From: Bin127 sp965203505
GTDB lineage: Bacteria; Chloroflexota; Dehalococcoidia; Lucifugimonadales; Lucifugimonadaceae
Length of the DNA stretch: 64,000 nt
Assembly: GCA_965203505.1 (NCBI GenBank)
Contig: OZ241880.1
Span: 1,860,001 to 1,924,000, forward strand
Direction: 5' to 3'
Of the stretch, positions 1-7,999 are shown piece by piece (position 1 is the first letter of the stretch; the number at the start of each line of letters is the position of its first letter). The position numbers and the translations under genes are program-made. The notes beneath the pieces were generated by a model. The model worked only from the letters and a program-made list of their open reading frames with translations. It was not told the DNA's origin and searched no databases.

Positions 1-490
1 ATTGATCGCATTTCGTTTGAACTAGTTTAGAGCATGTTCGATGCTGATTTCAACGAATTTCGCGACATCGGCGATATTTCTCAAGTTGGTTTTGAACAAG
101 TATAAACTACGTCGCAACTTCGTTCGTCATCATTTTGACGAAGTGTCAATACAGAGTTGCTTTATGCTTTGAACGTGACTGTTTGAGACGTTCTACAAGT
201 TTGCGACTTGGTTTGAACAAGTGTGAACACTTTAGTTTCCGTGCTCACGGCAACTTGGGGCAAGATATTTCGGGCTATGATGGGAACGATTCGCAAGGAT
301 GGTCAGGATGATGTTCCACGGGAAGGTGTTAGCAGTGCTGTGCCAAATGTTGGGTTCGCAACATGGGCTCGGAAAGGGTTGGGAAGGGTTTAGGGTGCCT
401 CTAGGGTTAGAATCGACGGGCTATGGCGATTTATGGGTCTGAACGTACGCCCTGCCCTGTTGACATCTCTCCCGATTAAGGAATAGGCAT
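1..490. other. gene-free left edge
   Basis: No convincing reading frame is seen in the first 490 bases. The first 230 bases are AT-richer than the rest and hold three degenerate copies of a GTTTGAAC-based motif (listed separately) and a hairpin at 123-142 (7-bp arms TTCGTCA/TGACGAA, 6-base loop). The stretch next to the DedA gene holds its ribosome binding site AAGGA at 478-482. Confidence 0.6.
15..228 (+). repeat. three degenerate copies of a TTGAACAAGT motif
   Basis: GTTTGAACTAGTTTAGA at 15-31, GGTTTTGAACAAGTATAAAC at 88-107 and TTGGTTTGAACAAGTGTGAA at 208-227 share a core of TTTGAAC(A/T)AGT. They lie about 73 and 120 bases apart in a gene-free stretch. Regularly repeated cores like this can be protein-binding sites or eroded repeats; the sequence does not decide which. 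Confidence 0.4.
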
Positions 491-1159
491 TTGGGATTCA
501 TCATCGATCTGATCGAGGCTGTGGAGCACTGGTTGCTGGATTTCAGCACCGAGGTCTATGAGCTGATGGGATGGGGAGGAGTTGTGGCGTTGATGGCGTT
601 GGAGAGTACTGCCTTTCCCCTACCGAGCGAGATCGTGATGCCATTTGCGGGTTGGAGGTTGATACTCGACAAAGGATTGGGTGTCGAATGGGTGTTCCTT
701 GCTGGTTTTTGGGGCGCGGTCGGTAGCGTCATCGGATCGCTCGCGGAGTATTACATCTCGCGTGCAGGAGGACGGCCGTTGATCGAGCGTTACGGCAAGT
801 ATCTCCTGATAACTCGGAAAGACCTCGAACGGGCCGACCACTGGTTTACCAACCGCGGTGAGATAACGATTCTGGTTGGTCGGCTGGTGCCGGTGGTGCG
901 GCATTTCATATCGATACCTGCGGGCATAGCTAGGATGAACGTGATTAAGTTCAGCGTCTATACGTTCATCGGTGCCCTTCCGTGGTGCGTGTTTCTGGCG
1001 TGGACGGGTTATCTGCTTGGCGACAACTACGATGCTGTGCGGGATTACACGCGTTCGTTTACGCTGCCGATTGTGATCATTGGGTGCGCGTTGGTGGTTT
1101 GGTTTCTGGTGCACCGGATACGGGAGATACGGGCTGAGTCTGCGCAGGATGGGGAGTAG
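491..1159 (+). CDS. DedA family membrane protein
   Basis: A 222-residue integral membrane protein of the DedA/SNARE-associated (VTT) family. These proteins are thought to support lipid (undecaprenyl-phosphate or phospholipid) flipping and envelope homeostasis. The hallmark FPLPSEIVMPFAG lies near residues 42-54 and the second family motif, GRLVPVVRHFISIPAG, near residues 137-152. Four or five hydrophobic segments are visible and the length is typical. The TTG start is supported by AAGGA eight bases upstream. The next gene, formate dehydrogenase, follows after 139 bp on the same strand, and a palindrome in that gap suggests separate control. The exact substrate cannot be told from sequence. 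Confidence 0.9.
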   Translation: MGFIIDLIEAVEHWLLDFSTEVYELMGWGGVVALMALESTAFPLPSEIVMPFAGWRLILDKGLGVEWVFLAGFWGAVGSVIGSLAEYYISRAGGRPLIERYGKYLLITRKDLERADHWFTNRGEITILVGRLVPVVRHFISIPAGIARMNVIKFSVYTFIGALPWCVFLAWTGYLLGDNYDAVRDYTRSFTLPIVIIGCALVVWFLVHRIREIRAESAQDGE

Positions 1160-1248
1160 AGGGATTGGCGAAGAACGACAACATATGCGGGATTTGGATC
1201 AGGGTGAGACGTTTCAAGCGGTGGTACGGTTGAGGATGATGGGTTGAT

Positions 1249-1278
1249 TAGTAACTATTCGCTAGAATTGAGTTACTA
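1249..1278. promoter_or_regulatory. palindromic operator or hairpin upstream of formate dehydrogenase
   Basis: A perfect inverted repeat TAGTAACT-N14-AGTTACTA spans 1249-1278, with a nested ATTC/GAAT pair inside at 1257-1268. It ends 20 bases before the formate dehydrogenase start. The symmetry and placement fit a dimeric regulator's operator overlapping the promoter, or an mRNA hairpin near the ribosome binding site. No matching regulator is encoded next to it. Confidence 0.5.
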
Positions 1279-1298
1279 TCGGACAGGGTTGGTGAAAG

Positions 1299-4229
1299 TT
1301 GACGACCGCAGCTAGTCAAACCAAAACGAATGGTCGCACGAAGTGGCTCGACGTGCGTGTTAACGGTGTTGCGGTTAAGTGTGCGGATGGTTCAAGGGTG
1401 CTCGATGCAGTTGGCGAGGCTGGGTTTGATGTCCCGACGCTCTGTTTCGATGAGCGAGTTGGTGCGCAAGGGACGTGTCGCATGTGTCTGGTGGATGTTG
1501 AGGTTAACGGTCGTACGGAGCAGGTGGCATCTTGTACGGCGTTTGCCGAAGATGGGATGGGTGTGGCTACGCATACCGATGAGATTCGGGATTATCGTAG
1601 GACGCTGTTGGAGATGCTACTTTCGGAGATGTCTTCGCCCAATGCGAATCCGTATTCGAACAAGGTTGGTCCGACGGAGTTTGATCAGGCAGTGGAGGAG
1701 TATGAGGCGCGTTGGGATGCGTTCCCGAGATTACGGCCAAGGGATAAGGCGATCCACGATGAGAATCCGTTTATCCAACGTGACTATGACTACTGCATAG
1801 CGTGTTACCGCTGCACGAACGTTTGCAACGATTGGGAGCAGGCGGCAGCGATAACGGTTGATGGTCGGGGGCAGGATTCGAGCATCTTCACGTTCTTCGG
1901 TAATGAGTTGATGGACTCGCCCTGCACGTTTTGCGGCCAGTGCATCAACACGTGCCCTACAGGCGCTTTGACGGATCGGAAGGTGGTTTCGCAGGATATA
2001 GCGGCGGAAGATGTTGATCGCACGCAGACCGTATGCCCGTATTGCGGTGTGGGTTGTGGGATCGAGTTGCTGACGCACGATGGCGAGATCATCGGTGCCG
2101 AACCGGATTTCACAGCGCCGAGCCGGGGTTCGTTGTGTGTCAAGGGCCAGTTTGCATCATGGGAATTTGTACGGAGTGAAGATCGACTTCGGCATCCGTT
2201 GATCAAACAATCAGACGGCTCGTTCCGACGTGCTTCGTGGGACGAAGCATTGGATCTGGTCGCGTCGAAGTTCCAGGGTGCGATAGCCGAAGAAGGCCCA
2301 GACTCGATCGTTTGCTGGGCGTCGGCGCGAGTCGTGACCGAGGCGAACTATCTGATGCAGAAGTTCGCCAGGACCGCGATCGGCACGAATAACATCGACA
2401 ACTGTTCACGTACTTGACACGCTCCGTCGGTCGCCGGTCTGGCGGTCATGGTTGGAAGAGGAGCGATGTCGAACTCGATCGAGGAGCTCGCCGGCAGCGA
2501 CTTTTTGCTGGTGACGGGTTCGAACACAACTGAGGCTCACCCGGTAATCTCGCTGCGGATGAAGCGTGCCGTCAAGAACGGTGCGAAGCTGGTGGTTGTG
2601 GACCCCCGGAAGATTGAGCTGACGAATTGGGCGACGCGCCATGTTCAGATCAAAGTTGGTACGGACATCCCGTTCTTTAACGCAGTCGCCAACGTGATCA
2701 TCAACGAGGGATTGATGGATGAGGAATTCATCGAGCATCGGACGGAAGGGTTCGAGGCGTTCGCGCGGCACGTTCAGCTGTACACGCCGGAATATTCGGC
2801 GAAGATCTGTGGCGTGACCGAAGAGGAGATAATCGACACGGCTCGCGATTTCGCCGCGGCGGCACCCAAGGCGGCGATCTGCTACACGCTCGGTATCACC
2901 GAACATTCTTGCGGTTCGCACAACGTGCAGTCGCTGGGGAACCTGGGGCTTTTGTGCGGGACGCTGGGCGTGCCGAATGGTGGTGTGAACCCGCTGCGCG
3001 GGCAGAACAACGTTCAAGGCGCAGGTGATGCGGGTTGTATACCGACTGACCTCCCTGGCTATCAAAAGGTGGAGAGGCCGGGCATCCGCGAGATGTTCGA
3101 GAAGGCATGGGGAACACCGCTTCCGAAGCGCCGGGGCATTACGAAGATCACCGCGATGGAGCAGATGATCAAGGGGCGCGTGAAGGCGGTTTATGTGATG
3201 GGTGAGAACACGATCGTTTCCGACCCTCATGCCAATCACGCGGAACATGCGCTGAAGTCGGTCGACTTTCTGGTGGTACAGGACATTTTCTTAACTGAGA
3301 CTGCGCAACTTGCGGACGTGGTGCTGCCCGCGGCGGCATTTGCGGAATCGGATGGGACTTTTGCCAATAGCGAGCGAAGAGTCCAACGCGTACGCCCTGC
3401 TGTGACACCTCCGGGCGAAGCTAGAACCGACGTAGAGATACTGCTTTCGCTGTTCGAACGCATGGGCAAACCGCAAAATCTGGAGACGGCGAAGGATGTG
3501 TTTAATGAGATGCGGAGTGTGACGCCGATATATGGCGGGTTGTCGCATGAGCGATTGGATCGCGAGGGGGGAATTCAGTGGCCGTGTGGGGATGAGAATG
3601 ATCCGGGCACTGAGTATCTGCACGGCGACGAGTTTTCTTCGGGCTTCCCCGGCTTTTTCGCGCCGGTGGACCACATCCCACCTGCCGAAGAGCCGGATGA
3701 TGAGTACCCGTGGCTGTTGACGACTGGACGCCGACGTTCAACGTATCACACCGGAACTCAGACTGGACAAGCTAGCGGTTTTCAACTGCTGGTTCCTCAC
3801 GAGATGCTGGAATTGAATCCGATCGACGCGGCGGAGATGGGGTTTGTAGACGGTGATCTTTTGGACGTGGTTTCACGCCGCGGCAAGGTGACGGTGTCGG
3901 CGCGGGTTACGGAGCGATCGCCGCGTGGATTAGTGTTTATGTCTTTCGCGTTTCCGGAGATAACTCGGACGAACGATGTGACGTCGGATGCCTACGACTT
4001 CATCACGGAGACGCCGGAGTTCAAGGTGTGCGCGGTGAAGATATCGAAGTCGGAGTATCAGGATGAGGAGTATCGGATGGCGCAGCGACGGATTCGGTTG
4101 GCTGGGGAGGTTAAGCAGCCGACGGAGTTGATGCCGGTGAATGGGCAGAAATTGGACCAACGCGGCAAGAGTGGGATGGCAGGAGAATCGGTCCCATACG
4201 ACCAAAATTACCTGTGTGACAAAAGTTGA
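1299..4229 (+). CDS. fdhF: selenocysteine-containing formate dehydrogenase, alpha subunit
   Basis: A 976-residue Mo/W-bis-MGD formate dehydrogenase catalytic subunit. An in-frame TGA at 2415-2417 (residue 373) falls exactly where the family has its active-site Sec/Cys: the context is NNIDNCSRT-U-HAPSVAGLA. Domains in order: [2Fe-2S] (C49, C60, C63, C79); two [4Fe-4S] motifs (C166/169/172/176 and C209/212/215/219); the MGD-domain cluster (C246/249/253/280); Sec373; then the molybdopterin and dinucleotide-binding domains. The HxxxC cluster usual in NuoG-like N-termini is not seen between residues 105 and 160. The start is TTG because the frame is closed by a TGA at 1293-1295. It would oxidise formate to CO2, or run in reverse. 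No beta or gamma subunit or fdhD lies nearby, so its electron acceptor is unknown. Function needs SelA/B/C/D, not in this window. Confidence 0.93.
2415..2447 (+). promoter_or_regulatory. UGA(Sec) codon and bacterial SECIS element
   Basis: The TGA at 2415-2417 is followed by a hairpin: 2429-2435 pairs with 2441-2447 (CGCC/GGCG core plus GU and GC pairs) around the loop GGTCT at 2436-2440. The loop sequence and its 18-base distance from the UGA are the same as I recall for E. coli fdhF, where SelB binds this loop. It lies inside the coding sequence, as bacterial SECIS elements do. This makes recoding far more likely than a nonsense mutation. Confidence 0.88.
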
Positions 4230-4261
4230 CAGATGTTGCAAATAGCCGATACACTGATCGC

Positions 4262-4888
4262 ATGAGCGTAAGCAACGACCTACGACGGGACTTGACGGGA
4301 CTTACTTTCGGGACAGTGCTGGCTGATCCCCCATGGCGATTCCATAACCGTACCGGGAAAGTCGCACCAGAACACCGGCGGCTATCGCGGTACGGCACCC
4401 TGTCATTCGATGAGATCGAAGCATTACCGGTGGCGGAACATACTAATGAAACCGCGCACTGCTATCTATGGGTACCCAACGCGCTGTTGCCGTACGGGTT
4501 GGCGGTTCTTGAAGCATGGGGGTTCACGTACAAGACGAACCTGATCTGGCATAAGATACGGAAGGATGGCGGATCAGACGGTCGCGGTGTCGGCTTCTAC
4601 TTTCGCAACGTCACAGAGATGGTGCTTTTCGGCATTCGGGGAAAAAGCGCTCGTACACTCGCACCGGGCCGTCGACAGGTAAACTTGATCGCGTCACGCA
4701 AACGTGAGCACTCACGCAAACCTGATGAGCAGTACGACATCATTGAAACCTGCTCGTGGGGTCCGTACTTAGAACTCTTCGGCCGAGGTTCCCGCCCTGG
4801 GTGGACTGTTTGGGGCGACCAATCCACTAATGGTTACACGCCTGATTGGCCGACCTACGACTACAACTCTGCGACCCTGCCAACATGA
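4262..4888 (+). CDS. MT-A70 family DNA adenine methyltransferase
   Basis: A 208-residue SAM-dependent N6-adenine methyltransferase of the MT-A70 family. The catalytic DPPW lies at residues 22-25 (context VLADPPWRF), and family blocks such as LWVPNALLPYGLAVLEAWGF and YDIIETCSWGPYLELF follow. It should methylate the DNA site recognised by the endonucleases encoded directly downstream, protecting the host. The ATG at 4262 is chosen because the conserved fold begins 15 residues later; an in-frame TTG at 4226, overlapping the formate dehydrogenase stop, is possible. Its last four bases overlap the next gene's start (ATGA), showing translational coupling. Confidence 0.88.
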   Translation: MSVSNDLRRDLTGLTFGTVLADPPWRFHNRTGKVAPEHRRLSRYGTLSFDEIEALPVAEHTNETAHCYLWVPNALLPYGLAVLEAWGFTYKTNLIWHKIRKDGGSDGRGVGFYFRNVTEMVLFGIRGKSARTLAPGRRQVNLIASRKREHSRKPDEQYDIIETCSWGPYLELFGRGSRPGWTVWGDQSTNGYTPDWPTYDYNSATLPT

Positions 4889-5619
4889 CTCTGACTGACT
4901 TAAGGTCAGCCGGGTTCGACATCCAAGTCCTGAACCATGCCGAAGCAGTGTTGGAGCGTGACTTCGCGCATCTGTTGGTCGAACTCTGCGATGTTGCGCT
5001 GAATATCACCATTTCAGTGGAGGAACTAGTGCGCGGCGGGGGTGGCGAATCTCCAGTGACACAACGTTTGCGGAGGGCGTTGGCCGACAGCGGCTGGTCA
5101 ACGCGCCGCGTGACCATCCGCAAAATTGTCGACGACCAGGAGCGGGCATCGAGCACACACAAAATCGATCATGTGCGCTCCACCGAAAGCGGATCGGTGG
5201 CCTTGGAGATCGAATGGAACAACAAGGACCCCTTCTTTGACCGCGACTTGGAGAACTTCCAACACCTGCACAACGAAGGGATCATAAGTGTCGGTGTAAT
5301 AATCACACGTGGATCATCTCTGCAATTGACATTGCCACAGTTCGTGCTGAACTTCGCTCATCGCCATCACATCACATGCTTCGACGATCTGAGAGCATTC
5401 GGTTACCGTCCCACTGCGCGCCAAATCAACCAGGTCGAAAGACGGCTCGTCAATGGCAACTTCGCTCAAGAATGGAGTCGTGCATTCGTGAACGACAAGT
5501 TCGGGACATCTACCACTCATTGGGACAAACTCCAAGAACGTGTCAGCCGAGGAGTAGGTAACCCTTGTCCGTTACTCCTAATAGGGATACCTGCGAATTC
5601 GGTGCAAGAGAACCGATAA
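4885..5619 (+). CDS. BglII/BamHI-like Type II restriction endonuclease
   Basis: A 244-residue protein that I assign to the BglII-type restriction endonuclease group. The likely catalytic cluster is D95 with E108-x-E110 in VALEIEWNNKDPFF, followed by a helix (DLENFQHLHNEG) and the strand VGVIITR, an arrangement known from BglII, BstYI and BamHI. The ATG at 4885 overlaps the methyltransferase stop. It ends with PLLLIGIPA, close to the PLVLIGIAP end of the next gene, so the two proteins look homologous. Members of this group cut GATC-centred sites (AGATCT, RGATCY, GGATCC); the site here is inference. The metal-binding residues appear intact. Confidence 0.72.
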   Translation: MTLTDLRSAGFDIQVLNHAEAVLERDFAHLLVELCDVALNITISVEELVRGGGGESPVTQRLRRALADSGWSTRRVTIRKIVDDQERASSTHKIDHVRSTESGSVALEIEWNNKDPFFDRDLENFQHLHNEGIISVGVIITRGSSLQLTLPQFVLNFAHRHHITCFDDLRAFGYRPTARQINQVERRLVNGNFAQEWSRAFVNDKFGTSTTHWDKLQERVSRGVGNPCPLLLIGIPANSVQENR

Positions 5620-5728
5620 GCAACATGCCAGAACATTGCGCCATCAGAGATTGAACAGGATGAAGCCGGGCAATCGTGACCTATGCGACAGCACAAACTC
5701 CGAAGATTTATCAGGACGGAACAATCTG

Positions 5729-6340
5729 ATGCGAATCGTTGAAAAGCATTCGCACCTTAATGGTGATGCATATCTTTACGTCCATCACCCGCAGATATTG
5801 GAGGAAATTGAACAGGTTGTAGAGAGCGTTGACGCGGACGAATGTTGGAACGGGTTTGGTAACTCAACCCATGCTGTTGGCACTCGTACTTTTTCAGCCG
5901 AAAAGGTGGCTCGACAATTCGACAACAAGCTGAAAGATTCGGGATGGATCAAGCGCACGGGCGACTTTTGGCGGACGCAAGACTCGGAGCTAACTAAAAT
6001 CGTGTCTCGAATGCATGTAGATATGCAACGCCGATCCATCAAGTTTCGAGGCCGTAAACCCATGTCGGCTCGCCTTGAAATCAAGTACGTCAAGCTCGGA
6101 GTGGCACTCCAAGTGCAACTCGGTGAACCATCGATGGTCGCTAACGATCTGCTCGTCACTTACATGAATTTCTACGCGTCTCAAATGATAGATGTGGGCA
6201 TCGAAATCGTACCCGTGCAGGAATTTGAGCGTCAGATGTCAACCAATGTCCCTTGCTATGAGCGCGATTTAATGAACATTGTTGGACAGGTGCCCGGCGA
6301 ACCGCCGATGCCATTAGTGCTGATCGGGATTGCGCCGTAG
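5729..6340 (+). CDS. BstYI-like endonuclease homologue with altered active site
   Basis: A 203-residue protein. Its start (MRIVEKHSHLNG), middle (MNFYASQMIDVGIEIVPV) and end (PLVLIGIAP) match what I recall of R.BstYI (RGATCY). Where BstYI and BglII have D-x8-E-x-Q, this protein reads K119 and Q128-V-Q130, so both metal-binding acids appear lost. It may be a dead enzyme, a DNA-binding partner of the endonuclease upstream, or an enzyme with a shifted active site (E117-x-K119 sits nearby). The ATG at 5729 is preferred because AGGACGGA lies 8 bases upstream and the family motif begins at residue 1; earlier in-frame starts (5636, 5660) exist. Confidence 0.68.
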   Translation: MRIVEKHSHLNGDAYLYVHHPQILEEIEQVVESVDADECWNGFGNSTHAVGTRTFSAEKVARQFDNKLKDSGWIKRTGDFWRTQDSELTKIVSRMHVDMQRRSIKFRGRKPMSARLEIKYVKLGVALQVQLGEPSMVANDLLVTYMNFYASQMIDVGIEIVPVQEFERQMSTNVPCYERDLMNIVGQVPGEPPMPLVLIGIAP

Positions 6341-6344
6341 TGGG

Positions 6345-6953
6345 TTAGGTTTGCTGCTCGGTTTGTGCGACATTCAATATCGCTTCTCGGAGCGCGTCGA
6401 ACCTGACGGGATTGAGCCGGTGTTCGCTTAGAAAACGCAGGTTGATCGATGGGGACTTGGCGTTTGGGTTGAGATTTGCGTCAAGTATCGTGGTTGGGAC
6501 GACGTAGAAGTCCCATTGGGATATGTCCAGTGGATCAAGTTTGCTCACATCTTTTTGTTTGTGGAGACAGAATACGTATAGGTGTGCGGGCCGGTAATGC
6601 CCTTGTTGCAACCCTCTACCCTCGTCAGCCTTAACTCTCACTCTAGGGGCACCGAATCTGGGAGTCGACATTTTGTCGCCGGGTTTTTGCCAACTTTGCC
6701 AGTAGCCCGATGTTTTGACTTCGATTAAGATACCGTCTGGGGTTTCGATATCCCATGTGTTCCAACCTTTGCGTATCTCGTCAGTCATGCCGAGGGCTTT
6801 CATGACCCAATATTCGCCTACGACGCCTCGCATCCAGTTTTCCGCGAGGCCGGGTCGGAACCATTGCCAGAACTCGCTCTCGCTGATCGACAACGTCTGC
6901 GCTTCAACGTTATCTCGGTGTCTGGGCTTTTCTTTTGGTTTCTCAGATGACAT
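6345..6953 (-). CDS. PD-(D/E)XK nuclease-fold protein
   Basis: A 202-residue protein transcribed towards the R-M module and ending four bases from it. The motif E47...D68-x9-E78-V-K80 (WDIETPDGILIEVKTS) matches the PD-(D/E)XK nuclease core, with the preceding helix containing GEYWVMKAL. ATG 6953 is set by AGGAGA four bases upstream; the longer reading frame back to 7163 has atypical, arginine-rich composition. Its position suggests a role in the same defence module, perhaps as an extra nuclease, but I do not recognise a named family and the function is inferred from the motif only. Confidence 0.6.
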   Translation of the reverse strand: MSSEKPKEKPRHRDNVEAQTLSISESEFWQWFRPGLAENWMRGVVGEYWVMKALGMTDEIRKGWNTWDIETPDGILIEVKTSGYWQSWQKPGDKMSTPRFGAPRVRVKADEGRGLQQGHYRPAHLYVFCLHKQKDVSKLDPLDISQWDFYVVPTTILDANLNPNAKSPSINLRFLSEHRLNPVRFDALREAILNVAQTEQQT

Positions 6954-7075
6954 TTGGTCTCCTAGTTGATCTGCGAGTCTGGATTCGGGCCTCGATTGGA
7001 ATGACGGGGTGCACGGCGCATCTCTTGTGGTTGCCGCGGGCCCGCGTCGCCTCCCCTGTGCGTAGGGGGTGGTGT

Positions 7076-7963
7076 TTAGATTGGCGTCTGCGGCGGCGAC
7101 ATCCTTGAAGCCCAGAATGCGGGATCGCCGGCGGGGGGATGGGTTACGGCTTCGACGATGCAACGTGGTTGGCGGCCTAGGGCCCGCGCGCCTAGGTTGT
7201 CGAGCACCCAGTGGGTTGTTGCTCGGGGGCGGCGTGAGGCAGATGCACTAGCGAGATCGGACGGCATTGATCGGTAGTCGATCTGCCGTTGTTCAGCGGC
7301 GTTGAGGTTATCGATAGCCTCGCGGTCGACAACGCTTTCGCCCGACATGTTAATGACGGTGGCACCGACGTTGAGCAGTCGCAGTTCGCGGTGAGAGAGC
7401 AAGGGGTTCGAAGTGGGACCGTGATGGACGGCGACGAAGATGACGTCGCTTCGAGACATTAGCATGTCGAGCGAGGACCGTCGGGCACCGACGCTTTGGA
7501 ACGACTGTTGCCTCGGGGTCCGGATATCGTTGACCCAAATGGTGGCGCCTGACGGGTTTAGACGCTTTCCGAGTTCGTAACCCAAGGTGCCGAAACCGAC
7601 TATTCCGGCGACTTGCTCACTTCTCCGGCGTTGGATTATCCCCCACTGGTCGATAGCCCAGTCTGTTGGATCATCAACTAACAGCGCCGAGGCGTTGGCC
7701 ACCGTCAGGTTTTCGTCGGAAATGTTCGGTGCGCCGGACCCGCAATCTATGAGCTGCAGGTAGTTGACGGAAGCAGGCATTTGCGAGAACTCGTTTGACT
7801 GGGTTTCGCTGTCGGTGATAACGACTTCTGCTTCTTCGATGTCGCTGGTCAACATGTAACCGCTGAGTTGAAGTTTGCTGGCGAGTTGCAGGGCGTTTTG
7901 AAGTGCGTTGTGGATCGCCGGACGGCGCGGCAATGCCAGATAAATCTTGTGTAGGTCGTTCAT
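7076..7963 (-). CDS. D-2-hydroxyacid dehydrogenase-like protein, degenerate active site
   Basis: A 295-residue protein of the D-isomer-specific 2-hydroxyacid dehydrogenase fold. The NAD-binding Rossmann motif GIVGFGTLGYELGKRL is clear near residues 120-134. Where active members have N-(T/V)-(S/A)-R-G, this one has INMSGES (204-210), so the catalytic Arg is Gly208, and the usual catalytic Glu segment is not evident. It may bind a cofactor without the standard reaction, or may be eroding. It is divergent from the CitE-like gene, with 36 bases between them. Full-length members have about 310-330 residues, so the C-terminus may be short. Confidence 0.7.
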   Translation of the reverse strand: MNDLHKIYLALPRRPAIHNALQNALQLASKLQLSGYMLTSDIEEAEVVITDSETQSNEFSQMPASVNYLQLIDCGSGAPNISDENLTVANASALLVDDPTDWAIDQWGIIQRRRSEQVAGIVGFGTLGYELGKRLNPSGATIWVNDIRTPRQQSFQSVGARRSSLDMLMSRSDVIFVAVHHGPTSNPLLSHRELRLLNVGATVINMSGESVVDREAIDNLNAAEQRQIDYRSMPSDLASASASRRPRATTHWVLDNLGARALGRQPRCIVEAVTHPPAGDPAFWASRMSPPQTPI

Positions 7964-7999
7964 CCCTGCGTTCTAAACTAACGTCTCAGGAGATTAGAG

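Noticed and set aside
2415..2417. Nonsense mutation splitting formate dehydrogenase into two pseudogenes
   Set aside because: The codon lies at the catalytic Sec/Cys position, has a SECIS hairpin with matching loop and spacing, and the remaining frame is intact.
2406..3248. 280-residue ORF on the minus strand
   Set aside because: It lies fully antisense to the formate dehydrogenase gene, with arginine/leucine/valine-rich composition and no domain.
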